Below, in pieces: positions 1-5,023 of a stretch of DNA of 10,332 nt. Origin of the DNA: an uncultured Collinsella sp. (lineage in GTDB: Bacteria > Actinomycetota > Coriobacteriia > Coriobacteriales > Coriobacteriaceae). A model generated the notes under the pieces. That model did no database searches, had not been told where the DNA came from, and was given only the letters and a program-made list of their open reading frames with translations. A program made the translations under genes and the position numbers. Positions within the stretch are counted from its first letter, which is position 1. Every line of letters begins with the position of its first letter. The stretch lies in assembly GCA_902489855.1 (NCBI GenBank), contig CABUBS010000069.1, positions 1 through 10,332 on the forward strand, given 5' to 3'.

Positions 1-2
1 AC

Positions 3-1790
3 GATGCGCTTGGCGAGAATTGGCTTGCCAAGTTGCACGGCCTTTGGACGCGCGAGGCAAACGGCGCCCAGGTTCGCCACGCCTATATGGACCTTGCTAC
101 GCAGCTCTACCGCAGCTGCTTTGACGAGCAGATTGGCGATTGGTGCCGCGCGCACGGCGTTATGCACATTGGCCACGTGATCGAGGACAAGAGTTGCCAC
201 ACGCGCCTGGGCCAGGGCGCCGGACATTACTTCCGCGCGGTCGCGGGGCAGGACATGGCCGGCGTTGACGTGGTCATCAATCAGCTCGCCCCCGGAATTG
301 ACCGCGGGCGCTACAGCTATTTCCACGGCGCATGGAACATGGAGTTCTTTACGTACGCGCTTGCCAAGCTGGGCTCTTCGGCCGCGCGCCTCGATCCCAA
401 AAAGCAGGGGCGCTGCATGGCCGAGGTCTTTGGCGCCTTTGGCTGGCACGAGGGCCTGCGCGAGATGAAATGGATTGCCGACCATATGCTCGTCCGCGGT
501 ATTAACTGGTTTACGCCGCACGCGTTTAGCATGGCGCCCTTCCCCGATTGGGACTGCCCGCCGCACTTTTACGCGCACGGCAACAACCCGCAATGGCCGC
601 ACTTTGGCCAGCTCATGCGCTATATGAATCGCACGGCGACGCTCCTTTCGGAAGGCGCTGCCGCTCGCCCCGTCGCCATTCTGTACCATGCCGACGCCGA
701 ATGGGCCGGCAACGCCATGCCCGTCGAGCGCGTGGCGGCCGAGCTCACTCGCGCGCAGATCGATTTTGACTTTGTGCCTGCCGAGGCTTTTGAGGATGAG
801 GGGCGTTACGAGGTTTCGATTGCCGATGGAATGCTGGCTGTTAACGGCTGTCGCTACCAGGCGTTTGTCATGCCAGGCGCCTCGTTTATTGGCGCGGCTA
901 CAGCGGAAGAGGTGAGGCGCATGATGGCCGCGGGTGTCACGGTGCTCGCTGCTGACGAAGTGCCCGGCGCTCTTTATGACGCGGATGGCGCAGCCGATCT
1001 GGACGGGCTTACGACAACGCCACTTGCCGATGTGGCGAACGCGCTGGCAGACGCGGGGCTGCAGACCGTTGTGACCGATAGGCCACAGCCCTGGCTGCGC
1101 GCACTTCGCTACAAGCGTGCGGGCGAGACCTATGTGATGCTAGTCAACGAGCATCCGCGTGAAAGTATTTGCTGTACGGTTGCACTTGCTCGAGGCGAGC
1201 GCCTTTGCGGCACGCGCCTCGACCTGCTGAACGGCACCGAACCCGTTGCGTTTGATGGCGCGTTGGAGCTGGCGCCCTTCGAGAGCTGCGTTGTTGTTCT
1301 GGGAACGGGCGACGAGGTCGGACTCGATGACGGGGCGAACACGAATGCGGATGATGCGGTTTGCCTTAGCATCGACGGACCGTGGACCGTTGCCCTCTCC
1401 CCTGCCGGCAGCGATGGAACCTTTGGCGAGCCGCAAAAGCTCGAGCAGCTGTGCGACCTCACGGCCGAGCAGTTCGCCGGCATCTGCGGCACGTTCCACT
1501 ATCGCACGTCGTTCGAGCTGACCGACGACCTCGCCCACACCGCCATTGACCTGGGGGATGTCTACGAAGTCGCAACACTCACGCTCGACGGACAAACGCT
1601 CGGCACGCGCATCTGCCCGCCCTATCGCTTTGCGACAGGCGCGCTTGCCGCCGGCACGCACGAGCTCACCATCGATGTCATCAACACACTCGACCATGCG
1701 ATTCCCGACATCTTCGCCCTCACCGAGCCCGTCGCGCCCAGCGGTGTCCTCGGCCCCGTTACCCTTCTCGGGCAAAACCTGCCAAAATAA
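3..1790 (+). CDS. Glycoside hydrolase, GH106-like (alpha-L-rhamnosidase group), 5'-truncated by window edge
   Basis: The reading frame is open from base 3 to TAA at 1788-1790. The TTG at 33 lies inside a continuing protein, so the true start is upstream of the window. The visible part looks like the end of a large catalytic barrel: HIGHVIED near 171, then AEVFGAFGW (Glu codon 423-425), then KWIADHMLVRGINWFTPHAFS, then a Rossmann-like stretch with PVAILYHADAEWAG near 670. After an acidic linker near 1320-1360, the last ~140 residues form a jelly-roll galactose-binding-like domain with HYRTSFEL and an LDLG/NG-type core seen as IDLGDVYEVATLTLDGQ and CPPYRF. This arrangement is typical of GH106 and related uncharacterised hydrolases that release rhamnose or similar sugars from plant or host glycans. 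The Glu in AEVFGA is a candidate catalytic residue by position only. No secretion signal can be judged because the N-terminus is missing. The adjacent MurR/RpiR regulator fits a sugar-utilisation locus. The exact family and substrate are uncertain. Confidence 0.72.
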   Translation, partial: DALGENWLAKLHGLWTREANGAQVRHAYMDLATQLYRSCFDEQIGDWCRAHGVMHIGHVIEDKSCHTRLGQGAGHYFRAVAGQDMAGVDVVINQLAPGIDRGRYSYFHGAWNMEFFTYALAKLGSSAARLDPKKQGRCMAEVFGAFGWHEGLREMKWIADHMLVRGINWFTPHAFSMAPFPDWDCPPHFYAHGNNPQWPHFGQLMRYMNRTATLLSEGAAARPVAILYHADAEWAGNAMPVERVAAELTRAQIDFDFVPAEAFEDEGRYEVSIADGMLAVNGCRYQAFVMPGASFIGAATAEEVRRMMAAGVTVLAADEVPGALYDADGAADLDGLTTTPLADVANALADAGLQTVVTDRPQPWLRALRYKRAGETYVMLVNEHPRESICCTVALARGERLCGTRLDLLNGTEPVAFDGALELAPFESCVVVLGTGDEVGLDDGANTNADDAVCLSIDGPWTVALSPAGSDGTFGEPQKLEQLCDLTAEQFAGICGTFHYRTSFELTDDLAHTAIDLGDVYEVATLTLDGQTLGTRICPPYRFATGALAAGTHELTIDVINTLDHAIPDIFALTEPVAPSGVLGPVTLLGQNLPK

Positions 1791-1813
1791 ACCCGTCCCT
1801 TTTTGGCAGGTTT
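1775..1813. promoter_or_regulatory. Perfect 13-bp inverted repeat between hydrolase and rpiR-type gene
   Basis: The arms AAACCTGCCAAAA (1775-1787) and TTTTGGCAGGTTT (1801-1813) are exact reverse complements with a 13-base loop. The left arm is the last codons of the hydrolase and its stop codon begins the loop. The right arm ends 19 bases before the regulator's ATG. It could be a short terminator or attenuator: the A-tract and U-tract are in the right places, but the final U-run is only three bases. It could instead be a DNA operator for the RpiR-type protein encoded next to it. The sequence alone does not decide between these. Confidence 0.55.
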
Positions 1814-1832
1814 GGCGAGTGCGGGAGTTCGA

Positions 1833-2687
1833 ATGGATATCAAACGCAAGATTACCGAGGCACAGAGCCTAACCCCTACCGAGCAGCAGCTCGGCATCTC
1901 GGCCCTCGCCATGGGCGAAGACATCCGCGGACTCTCCATTAAGGAGTTTGCCGCCCGCGCCAATGTTTCGGTCGCAAGCGTGCACCGTTTTTGCAAAAAG
2001 CTCGGCCTCGAGGGCTTTAAGGATCTCAAGGTCGAGCTCATCCGTCTGGCGACCGAAGCAGGCAACCGCCGCGACGTAGATATCAACTTTCCCTTCGATG
2101 CCACGTCCACGCCTGCGCAGGTTATGGAGCGCATGGAAGGGCTCTACCAGACCACGCTGGCCGAGACGCAGGAGCTGCTCGACCCCGCACAGCTCGACCA
2201 CGCCGCCAAACTGATCGCGAAGGCACGGCAGGTCGACATCTACACCGGCTCGCACAACCTCTATCCAGCGGGGATGTTCCGCGACCGCTTGCTTTCGTCC
2301 GGCAAGAGCGCCACATGCTACAGCAGCACCGAGGCCCAGGTGCGCACGGCGCTCGCCTCGGATTCCGGCAATGTGGCGATCGTAATCTCCTACAGCGGCC
2401 TTGCGCCCAACCTCAAGGAAATCTTGCCGATCCTCAGCAGCCGACATGTTCCCGTCATTGTCATCGGCACACCTTATTGTGCGCGCCTGCACCCCGGCTT
2501 TGCCGCCTACCTCACGGTGAGCGACCACGAGAGCATGACGCACCGCATCACGCAGTTCGCCAGCCACATCGCCGTGCAATACGTGCTCGATTCGCTCTAC
2601 AGCAGCTACTTCGCCAAAGACTACGCCCGCTGCGCCGAGTTCCTAGAGCGCTCGTTCCCCTACACCCGCCTCCCCGGCCTCAAATAA
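1833..2687 (+). CDS. MurR/RpiR-family transcriptional regulator (HTH + SIS domain)
   Basis: This is a 284-residue DNA-binding regulator of the usual family length. The N-terminal HTH_6-type domain includes residues ~1-75, with the recognition region LSIKEFAARANVSVASVHRF at 34-53. The C-terminal sugar isomerase (SIS) domain covers ~122-250, with VDIYTGSHN at 134-142, the typical ISYSG phosphosugar-loop motif at 185-189 and VPVIVIGTP near 206-214. SIS domains in this family bind phosphosugars, so it probably senses a phosphorylated product of carbohydrate uptake. I chose ATG 1833 over the in-frame TTG at 1803 because GGGAG lies five bases upstream, and because the TTG falls within the inverted repeat behind the hydrolase. 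It follows the hydrolase by 42 bases on the same strand, so it may be co-transcribed with it and control it. The specific ligand and whether it represses or activates are not visible. Confidence 0.9.
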   Translation: MDIKRKITEAQSLTPTEQQLGISALAMGEDIRGLSIKEFAARANVSVASVHRFCKKLGLEGFKDLKVELIRLATEAGNRRDVDINFPFDATSTPAQVMERMEGLYQTTLAETQELLDPAQLDHAAKLIAKARQVDIYTGSHNLYPAGMFRDRLLSSGKSATCYSSTEAQVRTALASDSGNVAIVISYSGLAPNLKEILPILSSRHVPVIVIGTPYCARLHPGFAAYLTVSDHESMTHRITQFASHIAVQYVLDSLYSSYFAKDYARCAEFLERSFPYTRLPGLK

Positions 2688-2723
2688 CAATCCGGCCCCA
2701 CCGCGCCTCCAATCGCCCTCCTA

Positions 2724-2790
2724 AGTTGCGGTGAAATAGCTCCTGTTTAGGCTCTAAACCAGCACTTTCAGGAACTATTCCACCGCAACT
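2724..2790. repeat. 67-bp palindromic repeat element, copy 1
   Basis: Two 22-base arms (2724-2745 and 2769-2790) are reverse complements at 20 of 22 positions around a 23-base loop. The outer end reads AGTTGCGGTG and the inner end of the right arm reads CAGGAACTATT. The loop carries its own small hairpin, GTTTAG-GCT-CTAAAC (2745-2759). A second copy with the same total length and near-identical arms lies at 7845-7911. It sits between the converging ends of the rpiR-type gene and the XRE-type gene, where it could end transcription from both sides, although neither side has a good U-run. A REP-like mobile or processed element is the alternative. Confidence 0.85.
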
Positions 2791-2825
2791 CGTTGGCGCA
2801 GGGGCATCGGGCGGACAGCGGGCTT

Positions 2826-3446
2826 TTACTTGCGAGGCGTCGGCAAAACAAAGAGTCCGTGCTGGTTACAGTAGAGGTACATTCTGCCGCGTCCGGTGAT
2901 ATGAAAACGCGGTTGCACCGATTGCTCTGGATAGAGCTTCTTGAGGCAGATGCCATCCATAGTCGCATATGCCACAAAGCTAATGTAATGATCCTTGGTC
3001 ATGGGATGGTCGAGCGTGACGTACCAATCGTCCTCGATGCGCTCGATGGAAAAGGCGTGATCCGCGTCCGGCTCTTCGGCCTCCTGGGGAAACATCGTGG
3101 AGCCGCAACAGCTAAAGCTGCCTTCTCCGAGCGCGTGCACAACGTTTCCGCAGATAGGGCAAACGTAAAAGACGCCTTTGAGCATATTGCCTGCACGGTT
3201 GGCGTTGGCCCGAATGTCACCAGCCAAAAGCTCAGCCACGCTTATGCCGAGTCTCTGGGCCAAAGGCTCAACGAGGGAAATGTCGGGAAGGCCGCGGCCG
3301 GACTCCCACTTGCTGACGGCTTTATCGGTCACGCCAAGGCTTTCCGCCAGGGCGCGCTGGGTGAGGCCGCGATCTTCGCGCAGCCGCTTGATGGCATGTG
3401 CTGCCAAAAAAGTATGGGGGACATTGCTTTGCGGTGTCTGGTTCAT
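2826..3446 (-). CDS. XRE-family regulator fused to a desulfoferrodoxin/superoxide reductase-like metal-binding domain
   Basis: This 206-residue protein has two parts. Residues ~14-77 are an XRE/Cro-type helix-turn-helix (LTQRALAESLGVTDKAVSKW, then ISVAELL). Residues ~94-118 form a desulforedoxin-like metal knuckle with the pattern CxxC...CC: C96, C99, C113, C114. Residues ~128-200 match the superoxide reductase iron centre of desulfoferrodoxins, with H130, H147 in DHPM, H153 in KDHYISF, and C193 and H196 in YCNQHG. The H-to-H spacing of 6 and C-to-H spacing of 3 are the family pattern. The Glu-Lys pair normally just before the first His is replaced by Ala-Asp, so enzyme activity is doubtful and a redox- or metal-sensing role is more likely (inference). 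ATG 3446 is the first start after an in-frame stop, and only a weak GGA precedes it. The gene is convergent with the rpiR-type gene and stands alone; its targets are unknown. Confidence 0.85.
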   Translation of the reverse strand: MNQTPQSNVPHTFLAAHAIKRLREDRGLTQRALAESLGVTDKAVSKWESGRGLPDISLVEPLAQRLGISVAELLAGDIRANANRAGNMLKGVFYVCPICGNVVHALGEGSFSCCGSTMFPQEAEEPDADHAFSIERIEDDWYVTLDHPMTKDHYISFVAYATMDGICLKKLYPEQSVQPRFHITGRGRMYLYCNQHGLFVLPTPRK

Positions 3447-3494
3447 GAGATGTCCGATCAGATTGGAAGAATGGAGCGAACCGGTTCAAGAGCC

Positions 3495-3523
3495 AGTATC
3501 CATTTGAAGACAGCCCTCGACAA
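3495..3523 (-). promoter_or_regulatory. Possible promoter of the XRE-desulfoferrodoxin regulator
   Basis: Read on the minus strand, TTGTCG (3518-3523) is followed after exactly 17 bases by GATACT (3495-3500). Each hexamer matches the sigma-70 consensus at four of six positions. Transcription would start near 3488, giving a leader of about 40 bases before ATG 3446. This is a weak consensus-based call. Confidence 0.35.
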
Positions 3524-3552
3524 CCTACGCTGCGTAGACATGCACCGACCAA

Positions 3553-3648
3553 ACGAGCGTGGATTTTCGGACACTCAAATCACGAGCGTGGATAATCTCC
3601 CACTTTGAGCCCCCCACACAGGCCAAAACCGGGAGATTACCCACGCTC
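3553..3648. repeat. Compound repeat: 12-bp direct repeat plus 18-bp inverted repeat
   Basis: The 12-mer ACGAGCGTGGAT occurs at 3553-3564 and again at 3582-3593. The second copy is the outer part of an 18-base left arm (3584-3601) that pairs with 3631-3648 (GGGAGATTACCCACGCTC), with one mismatch at position 9 and a 29-base loop. The core GAGCGTGG is therefore present three times, twice direct and once inverted. It lies in the gene-free stretch between pyrE and the XRE-type gene, next to a second palindrome, and has no coding signal. Confidence 0.75.
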
Positions 3649-3657
3649 ATCTCTGAC

Positions 3658-3713
3658 TAGTCATTGGGGACGTTCTTAAACGACTAGTCAAACAAGAACG
3701 TCCCCAACGACTA
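3658..3713. repeat. REP-like palindrome with GGGGACGTTCTT arms
   Basis: The 20-base arms 3658-3677 and 3694-3713 pair at 19 of 20 positions. The inner 14 bases, TTGGGGACGTTCTT and AAGAACGTCCCCAA, are exact. The 16-base loop contains the palindrome GACTAGTC (3682-3689), which also occurs just outside the left arm (3655-3662). GGGGAC-ended palindromes of this kind recur in many bacterial genomes as short interspersed repeats, some linked to REP-associated Y1 transposases. No such transposase is present here, so the link is by resemblance only. Confidence 0.75.
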
Positions 3714-3792
3714 CTGCCGCATCCGGGGCAAGACAACGCCGCAGGTAGAGGACGGACAGCGAGCGACGTCCAGAGCGAACAAGTTGGCATGA

Positions 3793-3833
3793 AAAAGGCA
3801 AGGCATAGACCTTCTGGTCATGCCTTGCCTTTT
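3793..3833 (-). terminator. Rho-independent terminator downstream of pyrE
   Basis: The arms AAAAGGCAAGGCAT (3793-3806) and ATGCCTTGCCTTTT (3820-3833) are perfect complements. The stem continues inward with GACC/GGTC around a TTCT loop, after a one-base bulge. On the minus strand the GC-rich stem is followed by TTTTTC, a proper U-tract, about 70 bases after the pyrE stop codon. It also has four T's on the plus strand, but no plus-strand gene precedes it. Confidence 0.85.
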
Positions 3834-3875
3834 GAATGACAAATTGTCGCTCTGGGCGGCGCGCAGCGTCGGCCC

Positions 3876-3902
3876 GTTACGCGGTTTGGAAAACCGCGTA
3901 AC
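3876..3902 (-). repeat. Perfect 12-bp hairpin at the pyrE stop codon
   Basis: GTTACGCGGTTT (3876-3887) and AAACCGCGTAAC (3891-3902) are exact reverse complements with a three-base loop. The outer base of the stem is the last base of the pyrE TAG stop codon. There is no U-run after it on either strand, so it is not a standard terminator. It could protect the 3' end of the pyrE message or assist the terminator at 3793-3833 (inference). Confidence 0.7.
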
Positions 3903-4585
3903 TACTCCCGGACTCCGTACTGCTCGTAGTAGGCATCGATGGCGGTCTTGAGCTCGTCATCGATGACGACCTTGCCGTCAATCTCGTGGTTGTAGAGGGT
4001 CTCGACGACCTCGGCCATGGAGACGATGCTCGCGACGGGGAAGCCGTACTTGGCCTCGATCTCCTTCTGCGCGGTGGTCACGCCGCCCTTGCCGACCTCC
4101 ATGCGGTTGAGGGACACGATGAGGCCCTTGATCTCGACATCGGCAGCAGCCTTGACCTTGGGATAGGTCTCGTCGATGGACTTACCGCTGGTGGTGACGT
4201 CCTCGACCATGATCACGCGGTCGCCGTCCTGGGGCTCGTAGCCCAGCAGGTTACCCTTGTCGGCACCGTGGTCTTTGGCCTCCTTGCGGTCGCAGCAGTA
4301 CTTGACCTCCTTGCCGTACAGCTCGTGGTAGGCAATCGCGGTCACGACGGCCAGGGGAATACCCTTGTAGGCAGGCCCGAACAGCACGTCAAAGTCGTCG
4401 CCAAAGTTATCGTGGATGGCCTGGGCGTAGTACTCGCCCAGCTTCTTGAGCTGATAGCCCGTCACGTAAGCGCCGGCGTTCATAAAGAACGGGGACTGAC
4501 GGCCGCTCTTGAGCGTAAAGCTGCCGAACTTAAGAACGTCGGACTCGACCATAAACTTGATGAACTCTTGCTTGTAAGCCTCCAT
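3902..4585 (-). CDS. pyrE: Orotate phosphoribosyltransferase
   Basis: This enzyme joins orotate to PRPP to give orotidine 5'-monophosphate, the fifth step of de novo pyrimidine synthesis, in the cytoplasm. The 227-residue protein has the usual family length. It shows FTLKSGRQSPFFMN at 23-36, LFGPAYKGIPLA at 68-79, the flexible catalytic-loop region KEAKDHG at 101-107 and the PRPP-binding motif VIMVEDVTTSGKS at 124-136. ATG 4583-4585 is supported by AGGAG five bases upstream. It appears to be transcribed alone: no other pyr gene is adjacent, its 3' side has a terminator, and its 5' side faces mgtA divergently. A possible -10, TAAACT on the minus strand (4620-4625), has no convincing -35. I saw no PyrR-binding attenuator in the leader. 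Confidence 0.97.
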   Translation of the reverse strand: MEAYKQEFIKFMVESDVLKFGSFTLKSGRQSPFFMNAGAYVTGYQLKKLGEYYAQAIHDNFGDDFDVLFGPAYKGIPLAVVTAIAYHELYGKEVKYCCDRKEAKDHGADKGNLLGYEPQDGDRVIMVEDVTTSGKSIDETYPKVKAAADVEIKGLIVSLNRMEVGKGGVTTAQKEIEAKYGFPVASIVSMAEVVETLYNHEIDGKVVIDDELKTAIDAYYEQYGVRE

Positions 4586-4715
4586 GCGGGCTCCTCTCGT
4601 AATCGCGTACGTGCTTCACAGTTTAGCGCAGGTAGGACGTCGATGCGGGCGCGCTTTGAAGCCATGGCGCTCTGTAAGGGCTTTGTCAGGGGCGATGATT
4701 TTCCGAACAATGGGG

Positions 4716-4744
4716 TTGACACGGCAAACCCCCTCGTCAAAAAT
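4716..4744 (+). promoter_or_regulatory. Probable sigma-70-type promoter of the mgtA leader, with overlapping dyad
   Basis: A perfect TTGACA (-35, 4716-4721) is separated by 17 bases from AAAAAT (4739-4744), which matches the -10 consensus at four of six positions. The expected start point is near 4751, about 60 bases before the small ORF at 4811 and 270 before mgtA. The -35 also forms one half of a dyad, TTGAC (4716-4720) with GTCAA (4736-4740), covering the -35 to -10 spacer. That is a plausible repressor site (inference). Confidence 0.55.
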
Positions 4745-4810
4745 ACCGGCGGATTGAAACGGGTACGAGATACCCAAAGCGCGCTGCGCCCGGCCTTAAG
4801 GAGGTGTGCC

Positions 4811-4882
4811 ATGGAAGGCAGCCATAGTCGAAAAACCTGCATGTCGCCCTCGGCACGCCGCGAGGATTCCGCGCACGCATAA
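4811..4882 (+). CDS. Possible 23-residue leader peptide upstream of mgtA
   Basis: ATG 4811 has an almost ideal Shine-Dalgarno sequence: AAGGAGG at 4798-4804, six bases away. The ORF is 23 codons and ends in TAA at 4880-4882. The peptide starts MEGSHSRKTC and ends REDSAHA. It is hydrophilic, rich in Arg, Ser and His, with no membrane segment. It sits between a good promoter and mgtA, 141 bases before the mgtA ATG and 21 bases before a hairpin repeat. Enterobacterial mgtA has a short leader ORF (mgtL) that couples translation to transcription. This peptide has no sequence resemblance to MgtL and lacks its prolines, so the analogy is positional only. It could also be a chance ORF, but the strength of its ribosome binding site argues against that. 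Confidence 0.5.
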   Translation: MEGSHSRKTCMSPSARREDSAHA

Positions 4883-4903
4883 GCGCCAACAGTCGATCAC
4901 CAA

Positions 4904-4940
4904 AACCACCACAAAGGTGCCTGCCCCCCTTGTGGTGATT
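4904..4940. repeat. 37-bp hairpin repeat, copy A, in mgtA leader
   Basis: The left arm AACCACCACAA (4904-4914) pairs with TTGTGGTGATT (4930-4940), with one mismatch. The pairing continues inward as GG/CC after a further A-C mismatch. The loop region reads GGTGCCTGCCCCC. A copy of the same length, identical at 32 of 37 bases, lies at 7917-7953 beyond mgtA. There is no U-run just after it on the plus strand, so it is not an obvious attenuator there. On the minus strand the stem is followed by TTTT. Confidence 0.75.
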
Positions 4941-5023
4941 CGCGAGCATGACGTGAGCGACATCTAGGTTTTTTGCAATTCAATACGACACGTACGCTAA
5001 CTCCCTTTAACAAGGAGGACCCT

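Noticed and set aside
1140..1775. 211-codon minus-strand frame inside the glycoside hydrolase
   Set aside because: It is an Arg/Gly/Ala-rich antisense shadow with no motif, opposite a continuous jelly-roll domain.
2793..3608. 271-codon plus-strand frame opposite the XRE-type gene
   Set aside because: It lacks a ribosome binding site and any recognisable domain, runs through intergenic repeats, and faces a minus-strand gene with clear motifs.
3553..3713. CRISPR array or tRNA in the repeat-rich gap
   Set aside because: The repeats are palindromes and short direct copies without regular spacers, and no cloverleaf or CCA-type end can be formed.
3714..3792. Possible further element between the palindrome and the pyrE terminator
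   Set aside because: Only weak pairings (a bulged 7-bp pair and GGACG/CGTCC) are present, and there is no ORF with a ribosome binding site.
3986..4882. 298-codon plus-strand open frame running through pyrE
   Set aside because: It is antisense to pyrE with low-complexity Leu/Val/Gly/Asp composition. Only its last 23 codons have an independent start with an SD, and these are reported as the leader ORF.
4737..4949. 70-codon minus-strand frame starting inside the 37-bp repeat
   Set aside because: Its first codons are the hairpin repeat itself, it has no SD, and it overlaps the better supported leader ORF and promoter.
4745..5023. M-box or other known Mg2+ riboswitch in the mgtA leader
   Set aside because: I looked for the conserved M-box core (such as AGGTGAGGCTCC) and found nothing similar. 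Only the small ORF and the hairpin repeat stand out.
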